Below are positions 21,529 through 29,841 of a DNA stretch of 64,000 nt, piece by piece (the stretch's first letter is position 1; every line of letters starts with the position of its first letter). Under the pieces are notes generated by a model. It was not told the DNA's origin. It did not search any database and saw only the letters and a list, made by a program, of their open reading frames with translations. Where the stretch lies: contig NZ_CP017146.1 of NCBI RefSeq assembly GCF_009930795.1, positions 2,790,001 through 2,854,000 of the forward strand, read 5' to 3'. The position numbers and the translations under genes were made by a program. Source of the DNA: Marisediminicola antarctica (GTDB lineage: Bacteria > Actinomycetota > Actinomycetes > Actinomycetales > Microbacteriaceae).

Positions 21529-21897
21529 ATGAGCGATAACGCGCACATTCACGAGTTTTCAGCACCGGATGATGCCGAGAACGCAGCACGCGACATCGCC
21601 GATGTGCCCGCGATCGAGGTCATCAACACGGTCGCCGTGCACCTGTTGAGCGCCGCCGCCGTGAAGTGCGGCCTCGCCGACGACCCGGACTCCCAGTTGG
21701 ACCTCGACGAGGCGCGCAAGCTCATCAACGCGCTCGCCGGGCTCGTCACCGCTGCCGCGCCCGACCTCGGCGACCAGCACGCGAGAGCCCTGCGCGACGG
21801 GCTGCGTTCGGTGCAGCTCGCCTTCCGCGAGGCATCCCCCTTCCCGGATGCGCCGGGCAAGGGCGCCGGCGAGAAGTACACCGGCGCGGTCAACTGA
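21529..21897 (+). CDS. DUF1844 protein
   Basis: A 122-residue acidic protein with the DUF1844 core: DIADVPAIEVINTVAVHLLSAAAVKCGLA…DLDEARKLINALAGLV. Found divergent from infC in many actinobacteria; its function is unknown. The 5' gap to infC is 295 bases and contains the infC leader and, on the plus strand, GGAACCAGCC before the ATG. No other gene was seen in that gap. Confidence 0.88.
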   Translation: MSDNAHIHEFSAPDDAENAARDIADVPAIEVINTVAVHLLSAAAVKCGLADDPDSQLDLDEARKLINALAGLVTAAAPDLGDQHARALRDGLRSVQLAFREASPFPDAPGKGAGEKYTGAVN

Positions 21898-21920
21898 CTC
21901 GCATCGCCGCCGTTCTGGCC

Positions 21921-21926
21921 TAGGTT
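21921..21926 (+). promoter_or_regulatory. Candidate -10 of the thermonuclease gene (leaderless)
   Basis: TAGGTT, six bases before the ATG at 21933. No ribosome binding site is present. Confidence 0.5.
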
Positions 21927-21932
21927 TTCGCT

Positions 21933-22556
21933 ATGAACGAGTGGCAGATCAGGAACCGGCGTCGTGCGGCCGGTCAACGACTCGGCATTGCCGTCGTAGT
22001 GATCGCGGTGTTGGCCGGTGCCTGGGTCTGGGCGTCGATGCCGGACGACCTGTCCCCTGGGCCCACTGCACCCGAGGGCACGACATCCGAGGGCACGGCA
22101 TCCGAAAGCACGGCATCCGAGGGGATCCGGCCGGCGGATCGCGCGGTCATCGACAGGGTGATCGACGGTGACACCGTCGACGTGCTGCTCGACGGCGCCG
22201 TGACGCGAGTGCGGCTGCTCAACATCGACACCCCCGAGACGAAGAGGGAGAACACCCCGATCGAGTGCCTCGGGCCCGAGGCATCCGACTTCCTCGCGGC
22301 TCTGCTGCCCGTCGGCTCGACCGTCAGTCTCGAGTACGACGTCGAGCGCGCCGACCAGTACGGGCGCACCCTCGCGGCTGTGTTCACGTCAGACGGGCAG
22401 AACGCGAGCGTCGCGATCGCGGCGCGCGGGCTGGGCTACTCGGTGCTGTTCGAGCCGAACGACCGCTACCTCGCCGACGTCGAGCGGGCGGAGACGGATG
22501 CCCGAAACGCCAGCCTCGGCCTCTTCGACCCGTCGGTCGGCTGCAACGCCGGATAG
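21933..22556 (+). CDS. Membrane-anchored or secreted thermonuclease (SNase fold)
   Basis: A 207-residue nuclease. Residues 17-36 are a hydrophobic N-terminal helix (signal or anchor). A Thr/Ser/Glu linker (about 48-66) is encoded by three copies of a 15-bp repeat (22074-22118). The SNase core follows: DRVIDGDTVDV, RVRLLNIDTPETK (catalytic Arg and Asp) and ERADQYGRTLAAVF (catalytic Arg). It probably degrades extracellular DNA or RNA with calcium. A Cys near the C-terminus and one in the IECLGPEA loop could form a disulfide. Confidence 0.9.
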   Translation: MNEWQIRNRRRAAGQRLGIAVVVIAVLAGAWVWASMPDDLSPGPTAPEGTTSEGTASESTASEGIRPADRAVIDRVIDGDTVDVLLDGAVTRVRLLNIDTPETKRENTPIECLGPEASDFLAALLPVGSTVSLEYDVERADQYGRTLAAVFTSDGQNASVAIAARGLGYSVLFEPNDRYLADVERAETDARNASLGLFDPSVGCNAG

Positions 22557-22669
22557 GGTCGCTCGCGAACTCGTCCCAGTGTGCTGGGCCCACGGCATCC
22601 GGCGCCACGGCTTACGCACTCTGGCGCGCCCGGCACCGTCTCGCCCGCATCCGCCGCAACCGTGTCAGC

Positions 22670-22723
22670 GCCCGTTTGTGACAACCGCGCCCGCTCGAGC
22701 GGGCGCACCCGTTACAAACGGGC
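22670..22723. terminator. 54-bp palindrome between convergent genes
   Basis: Two 27-base arms meet with no loop; the outer 10 bp (GCCCGTTTGT) and inner 10 bp (GCGCCCGCTC) pair perfectly, and 5 of the 7 bases between do not. It lies between the converging thermonuclease and SseB genes and can serve both as terminator. Apart from it, 22557-22788 shows no gene. Confidence 0.65.
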
Positions 22724-22788
22724 ACAAACACCATCGAGGCCGGCGCGCGTGGTCGGACGCAACCTCGGCCCGGACAACCTGCAGCGGG

Positions 22789-23589
22789 TCACCCCTCGGG
22801 CATGTCCGACGGGCCCGCCGCAAGCAGCCGCACCGCCACGCTGTCGACCCGGGCCGCGATGACCTCCGAGGCGGACCACCGCTCCTGAAGCCGCGCGACG
22901 ACGGCCGAGAGGGCGGACTGGTCGAGCCCGGGCGCGAGCTCGAGCACCACCACGAGCTCGGGGCCCGCAAGCCGCGCCCTCGGATCACCCGCTGCAAGAG
23001 AGACCGCGAGCACCTGCTGCTCCGCGTCCGCCGAGTTCGCGAATTCCGCTGCAACCTCTGGGTCGAGGTAGCTCGGTACCCACGGTAGCTGCTGCGCGAT
23101 CGCCCACACCGCCGGTCGCCGGATCGCGAACTCCGTCTCCGACATCGGGTCGAGGACGACGAGGTCGGTGTGCTCGCTTGCGGCGGCGAGGCCGACGCGC
23201 ACGGCATCCGCAGGCACAGGCCTGGCCAGCGGATTCCAACGGCGCATGCTGTCAACCGAACTGAACACCGGCATGACGCCGCGGCCGTCCGGCCCCGCCA
23301 CAGTGACGATCGAGAGGTCGGCGCTCTTGTCGATCCTGAGGCCGGTTGGCCCGACGCCGGCCTCGGCGAGTTCGGCGACGAGCGGGATGAGCAGCCTGGA
23401 GGCGCGGATGACGTCGACGACCGCGGCCGCAGCGACCTCGCCCGAACGAAACCCGCGGAGGATCTCGATCAGGGCCGGCGCGGCCGAGCCGTCGTCGTCC
23501 GACGGTGCCGCGTCACCGAAGCTCCTGCCCTGCCAGGGTGTGCCGGCCGAGTCGGCCGCCCCGTGTCCGTCGTGCTGCTCGAGCGGCAT
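22789..23589 (-). CDS. SseB-family protein
   Basis: A 266-residue cytoplasmic protein. The N-terminal SseB domain is seen in ALIEILRGFRSGEVAAAAVVDVIRASRLLIPLV (about 40-72) and MPVFSSVDSMRRWNPLARPVPADAVRVGL (about 105-135). The C-terminal half is less conserved. It follows hisA with an ATGA overlap at 23589, an arrangement seen in related actinobacteria. Its biochemical role is unknown. Confidence 0.85.
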   Translation of the reverse strand: MPLEQHDGHGAADSAGTPWQGRSFGDAAPSDDDGSAAPALIEILRGFRSGEVAAAAVVDVIRASRLLIPLVAELAEAGVGPTGLRIDKSADLSIVTVAGPDGRGVMPVFSSVDSMRRWNPLARPVPADAVRVGLAAASEHTDLVVLDPMSETEFAIRRPAVWAIAQQLPWVPSYLDPEVAAEFANSADAEQQVLAVSLAAGDPRARLAGPELVVVLELAPGLDQSALSAVVARLQERWSASEVIAARVDSVAVRLLAAGPSDMPEG

Positions 23590-24338
23590 CAGTCGCTGGC
23601 GACGTCCAGCGCCTCGGCGAGGGTGAACGCTTTCGCGTAGAGCGCCTTGCCGACGATCGCGCCCTCGACGCCGTACCGGACGAGGGAGCGCAGGTCGGCG
23701 ATGTCGTCGAGGCTCGCGATGCCACCGGAGGCGATGACCGGCTTCTCGGTGCGGTCGGCAACCTCGCGGAGCAGGGAGAGGTTCGGACCCTGCAGCGTTC
23801 CGTCCTTCGTGACGTCGGTGACGACGTAGCGGGCACATCCGGCCTGCTCGAGGCGGTCGAGAACCTGCCAGAGGTCGCCGCCCTCCTCTGTCCAGCCGCG
23901 CGCCGCGAGCGTCGTTCCGCGCACATCGAGTCCGACCGCGATGGCCTCGCCGTACTCGGCGATGACGTGGGCCGCCCATTCCGGGTTCTCGAGTGCAGCG
24001 GTGCCGAGGTTGATGCGTTTGGCGCCGGTCGCGAGCGCAGCCTCGAGGCTCTCGTCGTCACGGATGCCGCCGGACAGCTCGATCATGACGTTGCCTCGCA
24101 CCTGGCGGATGACCTTCTTGATCACTGCGTGGTTGTTGCCGCGACCGAACGCGGCGTCGAGGTCGACCAGGTGGATCCACTCGGCGCCCTGGCTGGCCCA
24201 GTCGGCCGCAGCATCGATGGGGTCTCCATAGTTGGTCTCGCTGCCAGCGGCCCCCTGGGTGAGGCGGACCGCCTTGCCGCCCGAGACATCGACCGCGGGC
24301 AAAAGGATAAGGCCGGGGGTCTTGTTGAACTCGCTCAT
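23589..24338 (-). CDS. hisA: Phosphoribosyl isomerase HisA/PriA
   Basis: TIM-barrel isomerase for ProFAR in histidine synthesis. In actinobacteria the same enzyme (PriA) often also does the TrpF step; whether a separate trpF exists cannot be seen here. The 249 residues include the catalytic aspartates in LPAVDVSGG (Asp 17 region) and [10 protein letters not shown], and the phosphate loops [11 protein letters not shown] and [14 protein letters not shown] at 24338; the gap to hisH is 41 bases. Confidence 0.95.
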   Translation of the reverse strand: MSEFNKTPGLILLPAVDVSGGKAVRLTQGAAGSETNYGDPIDAAADWASQGAEWIHLVDLDAAFGRGNNHAVIKKVIRQVRGNVMIELSGGIRDDESLEAALATGAKRINLGTAALENPEWAAHVIAEYGEAIAVGLDVRGTTLAARGWTEEGGDLWQVLDRLEQAGCARYVVTDVTKDGTLQGPNLSLLREVADRTEKPVIASGGIASLDDIADLRSLVRYGVEGAIVGKALYAKAFTLAEALDVASD

Positions 24339-24379
24339 GTGATCTCTCTGAGACTGGGGTTGGGGTGAACTCGACGAGC

Positions 24380-25021
24380 CTAGTTCTTGTTGAGGCTCGT
24401 GATCCAATTGGCGAGCAGGCGGATGCCCGCGTCGCCGGATTTCTCGGGGTGAAACTGGGTTGCGGTGAGCGGCCCGTTTTCGACAGCGGCGAGGAATCGC
24501 GCTCCGTGCTCGGACCAGATCAGGCGCGGCGGCTCGAACGGGCGGGACGTCTCGAGGGTCCATTCCTGGGCCGCGTAGGAGTGCACAAAGTAGAAGCGTT
24601 CGTCTCGGATGCCGTCGAACAGCATGGAGTCGGCGGGAGCCTCGACCGTGTTCCAGCCCATGTGCGGCAGGATCTCCGCCGGCAGCTCGGTCACAGTGCC
24701 CGGCCATTCGCCGAGACCCTCCGATTTGATTCCGCGCTCGACGCCGCGCTCGAACATGATCTGCATACCAACGCAGATGCCGAGCACCGGGCGTCCGCCG
24801 GCGAGCCGACGGTCGATGAGCTCGGCGCCGTGGACGGTGCCGAGCGCATCCATGACGGCGGAGAATGCACCGACCCCTGGCACGAGCAGTCCGTCGGCCT
24901 CGGCGACCTTGCGCCGATCGGCGGTCAGTTCGACGTTCGCCCCGGCGCGCTCCAGCGCCTTCACCGCGGAGTGCACGTTGCCGGAACCGTAGTCGAGGAC
25001 GACGACGTTCGGAGTTGTCAC
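24380..25021 (-). CDS. hisH: Imidazole glycerol phosphate synthase, glutaminase subunit
   Basis: Class I glutaminase that feeds ammonia to HisF. The 213 residues contain PGVGAF, the nucleophile Cys 83 in [12 protein letters not shown], and the His-Glu pair in [15 protein letters not shown] start two bases after the hisB stop. Its partner hisF is not in the window. Confidence 0.96.
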   Translation of the reverse strand: MTTPNVVVLDYGSGNVHSAVKALERAGANVELTADRRKVAEADGLLVPGVGAFSAVMDALGTVHGAELIDRRLAGGRPVLGICVGMQIMFERGVERGIKSEGLGEWPGTVTELPAEILPHMGWNTVEAPADSMLFDGIRDERFYFVHSYAAQEWTLETSRPFEPPRLIWSEHGARFLAAVENGPLTATQFHPEKSGDAGIRLLANWITSLNKN

Positions 25022-25023
25022 GG

Positions 25024-25629
25024 CTACAGCGCCCCCTTGGTGGAGGGGATACCCTGCACTCGGGGGTCGAGTGCGACCGCCTGGCGGAGGGCGCGCGCGA
25101 AGGCCTTGAACTCCGCCTCGGCGATGTGGTGCGGGTCTCGGCCGCCCATCACCGTGATGTGCACGGTCAATGCGGCGTGGAAGGTGATGGCCTCGAAGAC
25201 GTGGCGCACCATCGAACCGGTGAAGTGGCCGCCGATGAGGTGGAATTCGAAGCCGGCGGGCTCGCCGGTGTGGACGAGAAAGGGACGCCCGGATACGTCG
25301 ACAACGGCTTGGACGAGCGCCTCATCGAGCGGCACGAGGGCGTCGCCGAACCGGGCGATCCCGGCCTTGTCTCCGAGGGCCTGGCCGATGGCCTTGCCGA
25401 GCACAATTCCGATGTCTTCGACGGTGTGGTGCACGTCGATCTCGATGTCTCCCTTGGCCTTGACCGTCAGGTCGATGAGGGAGTGCTTCGCAAACGCCGT
25501 GAGCATGTGGTCGAAGAACGGCACGGATGTCGTGATGTCGGTAATTCCCGACCCATCGAGATTGAGCGTGAGGTCGATGCTCGACTCGCTCGTCTCGCGC
25601 TGAATGTGCGCGGTGCGCTGACTGGTCAT
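25024..25629 (-). CDS. hisB: Imidazoleglycerol-phosphate dehydratase
   Basis: Mn-dependent dehydratase, 201 residues, monofunctional (no HAD phosphatase domain). Two metal-binding repeats are visible: [11 protein letters not shown] (about 71-81) and [17 protein letters not shown] (about 168-184), plus [19 protein letters not shown] hexamer six bases before the ATG, made partly from the hisC stop codon, could be a weak internal promoter. Confidence 0.96.
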   Translation of the reverse strand: MTSQRTAHIQRETSESSIDLTLNLDGSGITDITTSVPFFDHMLTAFAKHSLIDLTVKAKGDIEIDVHHTVEDIGIVLGKAIGQALGDKAGIARFGDALVPLDEALVQAVVDVSGRPFLVHTGEPAGFEFHLIGGHFTGSMVRHVFEAITFHAALTVHITVMGGRDPHHIAEAEFKAFARALRQAVALDPRVQGIPSTKGAL

Positions 25630-25638
25630 CCGTCAATC

Positions 25639-26730
25639 CTAGCGAGCGGGCTGAGGGCGCCCGAGCCCGGCGAGGGCGTCGAGGAACGCCGTGGTCTCGG
25701 CCTCGGTTCCCGCCGTCACCCGCAGGTGCCCGGCGATCCCGATGTCGCGGATGATGATGCTCTGGGCGAGCAGGGACTCGAAGACCGCGTGCGGGTCGTC
25801 CACCCCGCCGAAGAGCACGAAGTTCGCGGCGCTCGGCCAGGCGTGGTAGCCGAGAGTCGTGAGCTCGACCACGAGGCGGTCCCGCTGGCCCTTGATGTCG
25901 TCGACCATCGCGAGCATCTCGCCCGAGTGCGCGAGCGCAGCGATCGCGGCCGCCTGGGTGAGGGCCGAGAGATGGTACGGCAGTCGGACGAGCCGCAGCG
26001 CGTCGGCGACCGCCGGGTCGGCTGCGAGGTAGCCGACGCGGGCCCCTGCGAAGGCGAACGCCTTGCTCATTGTGCGGGAGACGATGAGTCGCTCGCGGCC
26101 GTCGAGCAGGGTCAGCGCGGTGGCGGAATCGGCCGGCGCGAATTCCGCGTAGGCCTCATCGACCACGACGATGCCGTCGGTCGCGTCGTAGGCGGCGGCG
26201 ATGGTCTCGAGCGAGACGGAGGTTCCCGTCGGGTTGTTCGGGGAGCAGAAGAACACGATGTCGGGGCGGTGCTCCCGGATGGCGCGGACCGCGGTCTCGG
26301 GGAGGATCTCGAATCCGTCGTCTCGCTCAGCCGCAATCCACTGGGTGCCGGTGCCCGCGGCGATAATCGAGTGCATCGAGTAGGTGGGTGGGAAGAGGAG
26401 AAGGGTGCGTCCCGGACCGCCGAATGCCTGGAGGATCTGCTGCAGCACCTCATTCGACCCGTTGGCCGCCCACACGTTCTCGGCCGTCAGTCCGTGGCCG
26501 AGGTAGCCGGCGAGGCTCTCGCGCAGCTCCGTGAATTCCCGGTCAGGGTAGCGGTTGACCGTGAGCACGGCCTCGGCCAACGCGATGACGATGTCCCGGG
26601 CGACGGCCTCGGGGACCGGATGCGTGTTCTCGTTCACATTGAGGGCGATGCGAACATGCTCCTGGGGAGCGCCATACGGCGTCAGGCCTCGAAGATCGTC
26701 ACGGATGGGAAGGTCACTGAGCGAAGTCAC
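25639..26730 (-). CDS. hisC: Histidinol-phosphate aminotransferase
   Basis: Fold-type I PLP enzyme of 363 residues. Blocks: NENTHPVPE, ANGSNEVLQQIL, CSPNNPTGT, VVVDEAYAEFA, and the PLP lysine in SRTMSKAFAFAGARVGYL. First gene of hisCBHA-sseB. The GTG at 26730 is preceded at six bases by TAAACT, so it is probably leaderless. Confidence 0.96.
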   Translation of the reverse strand: MTSLSDLPIRDDLRGLTPYGAPQEHVRIALNVNENTHPVPEAVARDIVIALAEAVLTVNRYPDREFTELRESLAGYLGHGLTAENVWAANGSNEVLQQILQAFGGPGRTLLLFPPTYSMHSIIAAGTGTQWIAAERDDGFEILPETAVRAIREHRPDIVFFCSPNNPTGTSVSLETIAAAYDATDGIVVVDEAYAEFAPADSATALTLLDGRERLIVSRTMSKAFAFAGARVGYLAADPAVADALRLVRLPYHLSALTQAAAIAALAHSGEMLAMVDDIKGQRDRLVVELTTLGYHAWPSAANFVLFGGVDDPHAVFESLLAQSIIIRDIGIAGHLRVTAGTEAETTAFLDALAGLGRPQPAR

Positions 26731-26736
26731 CTCCCC

Positions 26737-26742
26737 AGTTTA
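26737..26742 (-). promoter_or_regulatory. Candidate -10 of the his operon (leaderless)
   Basis: TAAACT on the minus strand, six bases before the hisC GTG. Confidence 0.45.
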
Positions 26743-26790
26743 AGGGCCCATCCGGTCACGACAGCGCCGGGCGCGGGCCCCGCGGGCGGG

Positions 26791-27186
26791 TCAGTTGGAG
26801 TACTTGGCAGGCAGGGCGAGCTGCTGGCCGGGGTGCACATCGGCGCTGCCGAGCTGGTTTAAGTGCAGCAGGTCGGACACGACGTCGCGCGGGTCGGCGG
26901 CTGGCGCGATGGACTGGGCGAGCTGCCAGAGGGATTGGCCGCTGGATACCTGAACATACTCGAAGCTGGTCGACGAGGACGAGTTCGACGCTACGGCCAC
27001 TCCGCCGTTGAGCGCGAAGGCGCCCGCGGCGGCCACGAGCGGCAGGGCCACGAGGGTCGTCAGCACAAGTCGACCGCGGCGGGTGAGTCGCAGGTGCGAC
27101 GCGCGCACCGTCGGGGTGGTCGTCCGGGTGGTCGTCGAGGGACCCGTTGAACTCAGGGTGCGTGCCGTCAGTGTGTGTGAGGTCAT
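26791..27186 (-). CDS. SOS-linked LysM membrane protein, candidate cell-division inhibitor
   Basis: 131 residues from ATG 27186 (ribosome binding site AAGGGC): a Thr-rich cytoplasmic N-terminus with basic residues to about 42, one membrane helix (about 43-68, LVLTTLVALPLVAAAGAFAL), a Ser linker and a LysM domain (about 82-127, YVQVSSGQSLWQLAQSI…LLHLNQLGSADVHPGQQLALP). It is divergent from lexA with an SOS box in its promoter. This position and structure match known SOS division suppressors with LysM (YneA in Bacillus, ChiZ/Rv2719c in Mycobacterium). The function is inferred. Confidence 0.85.
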   Translation of the reverse strand: MTSHTLTARTLSSTGPSTTTRTTTPTVRASHLRLTRRGRLVLTTLVALPLVAAAGAFALNGGVAVASNSSSSTSFEYVQVSSGQSLWQLAQSIAPAADPRDVVSDLLHLNQLGSADVHPGQQLALPAKYSN

Positions 27187-27204
27187 TGTCTTGCCCTTCT
27201 GTCG

Positions 27205-27263
27205 ACGAAAGCGATCGAGCTTTCGTATCCGGCACTCGGCCGGGAGTACCGGATACGAAGCTC
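27205..27263 (-). promoter_or_regulatory. Leader of the SOS LysM gene with two competing hairpins
   Basis: In the mRNA, GAGCTTCGTATCCGG (27263-27249) pairs with CCGGATACGAAAGCTC (27232-27217, one bulged A). The 3' arm of that hairpin can instead pair through ACGAAAGC with GCTTTCGT (27212-27205), which ends just upstream of the AAGGGC ribosome binding site. The two folds exclude each other. Confidence 0.5.
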
Positions 27264-27266
27264 TGT

Positions 27267-27284
27267 TCCGAACATACATTCGAT
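27267..27284. promoter_or_regulatory. LexA (SOS) box of the LysM gene
   Basis: CGAAC-ATAC-ATTCG at 27269-27282 fits the actinobacterial consensus CGAAC-N4-GTTCG with one mismatch. It overlaps a possible -10 (TATGTT) of the minus-strand LysM gene. Confidence 0.8.
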
Positions 27285-27306
27285 TAGTCCGGCATTCAAG
27301 TCAGTC

Positions 27307-27322
27307 TTCGAACATTTGTGCC
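27307..27322. promoter_or_regulatory. Second, degenerate LexA-like site
   Basis: TTCGAAC-ATTT-GTGCC keeps a perfect left half and a poor right half. It lies 170 bases before lexA and could be the autoregulatory site, but the match is weak. Otherwise 27323-27477 shows no feature I can support beyond the lexA leader. Confidence 0.35.
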
Positions 27323-27477
27323 AACTTTTCGTCGACACAGTCGAAGATAGGTTTGGCGGGAGCCCCAATCGTGGATACAGTTTCGATTGTCTGGACCACA
27401 CACAACCAGCGACCACTGACATCGGTGATTCGTTCGGCCCCGCCGGTGCAGATAGGACCCCGGAATGAGGAGCATTC

Positions 27478-28179
27478 GTGCACGAGAACCAGCAGGACAG
27501 GCCGGCCAGCGAGTCGACTGAGCGAGCGGGAACCCGCCGTCGCAAGAGCCTGAGCGAGAAGCAGCTGGCTATTCTCGACGCGATCCAGCGATCCGTCGCC
27601 TCCCGCGGGTACCCGCCGAGCATGCGGGAGATCGGCGATGCCGTCGGCCTGTCCTCTCTCTCGAGCGTCACCCACCAGCTCAACCAGCTCGAGCTGAGCG
27701 GCTACCTGCGCCGCGACCCGAACCGGCCGCGGGCACTCGAGGTTCTCATCGACCTGCCCCGCACTGACTCGGGCACCGTCTCAGACAACCCGACGCCGGT
27801 CGGCGATGCCGCGATGGTACCGCTGGTCGGAAGGATCGCGGCCGGCATCCCGATCACGGCAGAGCAGCAGGTCGACGAGATCTTCCCGCTCCCCCGCCAG
27901 CTCGTCGGCAAGGGCGACCTGTTCATGCTCAAGGTGTCGGGCGACTCGATGATCGACGCGGCGATCTGCGACGGCGACTGGATCGTCGTGCGTCAACAGA
28001 AGACGGCGGAGAACGGCGACATCGTCGCTGCGATGCTCGACGACGAGGCCACCGTGAAGGTGTTTCAGCAGCGCGACGGGCACACCTGGCTGCTTCCGCG
28101 CAACTCCGCGTTCGCACCGATCCTCGGCGACTTCGCCGAGGTGCTCGGCAAGGTCGTCGCGGTCCTCCGCGCGGTTTAG
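27478..28179 (+). CDS. lexA: SOS repressor LexA
   Basis: 233 residues. Winged-helix DNA-binding domain (about 23-92: [43 protein letters not shown]), cleavage site Ala 122-Gly 123 in GRIAAGIPI, and the catalytic pair Ser 157 (SGDSM) and Lys 194 (ATVK). RecA-stimulated self-cleavage releases SOS genes such as recA and the LysM gene here. The GTG start follows GAGGAG. Confidence 0.97.
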   Translation: MHENQQDRPASESTERAGTRRRKSLSEKQLAILDAIQRSVASRGYPPSMREIGDAVGLSSLSSVTHQLNQLELSGYLRRDPNRPRALEVLIDLPRTDSGTVSDNPTPVGDAAMVPLVGRIAAGIPITAEQQVDEIFPLPRQLVGKGDLFMLKVSGDSMIDAAICDGDWIVVRQQKTAENGDIVAAMLDDEATVKVFQQRDGHTWLLPRNSAFAPILGDFAEVLGKVVAVLRAV

Positions 28180-28220
28180 CTAGGCTACCGGCCCCGCTGC
28201 GCGGCGGTTCCCTGGGGCTC

Positions 28221-28280
28221 AGACGGCGGGGACCCAGACGGCTGGGACTCAGACGGCGGGGACTCAGACGGCTGGGGCCA
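28221..28280. repeat. 15-bp tandem repeat, four copies
   Basis: Copies start at 28221, 28236, 28251 and 28266 with the core AGACGGC[GT]GGG. The last copy covers the final codons and stop of hflX, so the array looks like a repeated duplication of the hflX 3' end. Confidence 0.7.
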
Positions 28281-29799
28281 GTACGAACTCCGCGACGGCC
28301 GCCCGGAGCTCCTCGTCGACGAGCACGTGCATGCGGGTGCCGTTCTCGTCGTAGCGGGTGTCGAGCACCCGCGCATGATCGTGAAGCCTGGTGACGACGT
28401 CACCGCGGCTGAACGGGATGAGCAGATCGAGCTCGATCCGCGGAACGGGCAGCAGTTCCGAAATCCGCGTCAGGATCTCGTCGACGCCCTCGCGCGTGCG
28501 CGCGGATGCGAAGATCGCGCTTGGCTCGAGGCCCCGCAGCACGAGCCGCTGGTCGTCGTCGATGAGGTCCGACTTGTTGAACACCACAATCTCGGGAAGG
28601 TGACGTGCATCGACCTCGCCGATCACATCGCGCACCGTGGTGAGTTGGCTGGCGGGGTCGGGGTGGGAGCCGTCGACGACGTGGACGATGACATCGGCAT
28701 CCGCGACCTCCTCGAGGGTCGACCGGAACGCCTCGACGAGTTGATGGGGAAGATTGCGCACGAACCCGACGGTATCGGTGAGCGTGTAGGCGCGGCCGTC
28801 GGGAGTCTCGTTCTTGCGCACCGCGGTGTCGAGAGTCGCGAACAGCGCGTTCTCGACGAGTGCTCCCGCGCGGGTGATGCGGTTGAGCAGCGACGATTTG
28901 CCCGCGTTGGTGTAACCGGCGATCGCAACGGACGGCACCGAGTTGCGCACGCGGTTGGCCCGCTTCGCCTCCCGCGACGGCTTGAAGCCCTCGATCTGCT
29001 TGCGCAGCCTCGACATGCGGGTGTGGATGCGGCGGCGGTCAAGTTCGATCTTGGTCTCGCCCGGGCCTCTCGAGCCCATGCCGTTGCCGGCGCCCACCTG
29101 GCCACCGGCCTGGCGGGACATCGACTCGCCCCATCCGCGCAGCCGTGGCAGCAGGTACTCGAGCTGGGCGAGTTCGACCTGGGCCTTGCCCTCTCGGCTC
29201 TTGGCGTGCTGGCTGAAGATGTCGAGGATGACGGCGGTGCGGTCGATGACCTTCACCTTGACGATGTCCTCGAGCGCACGCCGTTGGCTCGGGGCCAGTT
29301 CGCCGTCGACGATCACCGTGTCGGCGCCGGTCGCGGCGACCACTCCACGCAGTTCCTCGGCTTTGCCCTTGCCGAAGTAAGTGCTGGGGTCGGGGTTCGG
29401 ACGGCGTTGGAGCAGCCCGTCGAGGACCACTGCACCCGCAGTCTCGGCGAGGGCGAACAGCTCGCGCATGGAGTTTTCGGCCTCGAGCACGTTGCCTTGG
29501 CCGTAGATGCCGATGAGCACGACGCGCTCGATGCGCAGCTGGCGATACTCGACCTCTGTGACGTCTTCGAGCTCGGTCGAGAGACCGGCCACACGGCGCA
29601 GCGCCTGGCGGTCCTCACGCTCGGACTGATCGCCGTCGTGGGTGTTGTCCGAGTTCTCGTCGAAGGTGCGCGGCTGGAGGGCTTGGGCGCCATGGGGCGT
29701 GAAAAGGGTGTATCCAGCTGGCTTCGCCGACGAGTTCGACAGGACTCTGTCGATGACGCCGTCGTCGTCTCCGTGCTGCGTGGGATCTGGTTCAATCAT
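28264..29799 (-). CDS. hflX: Ribosome-associated GTPase HflX
   Basis: 511 residues. N-terminal HflX domain (about 95-270, ending in GGQVGAGNGMGSRGPGETKIELDRRRI), then the G domain with G1 GYTNAGKSS, G3 DTVGF, G4 NKSD and a C-terminal region. HflX splits stalled 70S ribosomes. Start ATG 29799 is seven bases after TAGGGT, so leaderless; the open frame to 29856 is discarded. Confidence 0.95.
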   Translation of the reverse strand: MIEPDPTQHGDDDGVIDRVLSNSSAKPAGYTLFTPHGAQALQPRTFDENSDNTHDGDQSEREDRQALRRVAGLSTELEDVTEVEYRQLRIERVVLIGIYGQGNVLEAENSMRELFALAETAGAVVLDGLLQRRPNPDPSTYFGKGKAEELRGVVAATGADTVIVDGELAPSQRRALEDIVKVKVIDRTAVILDIFSQHAKSREGKAQVELAQLEYLLPRLRGWGESMSRQAGGQVGAGNGMGSRGPGETKIELDRRRIHTRMSRLRKQIEGFKPSREAKRANRVRNSVPSVAIAGYTNAGKSSLLNRITRAGALVENALFATLDTAVRKNETPDGRAYTLTDTVGFVRNLPHQLVEAFRSTLEEVADADVIVHVVDGSHPDPASQLTTVRDVIGEVDARHLPEIVVFNKSDLIDDDQRLVLRGLEPSAIFASARTREGVDEILTRISELLPVPRIELDLLIPFSRGDVVTRLHDHARVLDTRYDENGTRMHVLVDEELRAAVAEFVLAPAV

Positions 29800-29806
29800 T
29801 GGGTTA

Positions 29807-29812
29807 ACCCTA
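29807..29812 (-). promoter_or_regulatory. Candidate -10 of hflX (leaderless)
   Basis: TAGGGT on the minus strand, seven bases before the hflX ATG, within a 42-bp divergent promoter region. Confidence 0.5.
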
Positions 29813-29828
29813 GCCTCTCCTCTTTGGG

Positions 29829-29834
29829 TAGGTT
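29829..29834 (+). promoter_or_regulatory. Candidate -10 of the RsmC-like gene (leaderless)
   Basis: TAGGTT, seven bases before the ATG at 29842; no ribosome binding site. Confidence 0.5.
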
Positions 29835-29841
29835 CTGTTAG

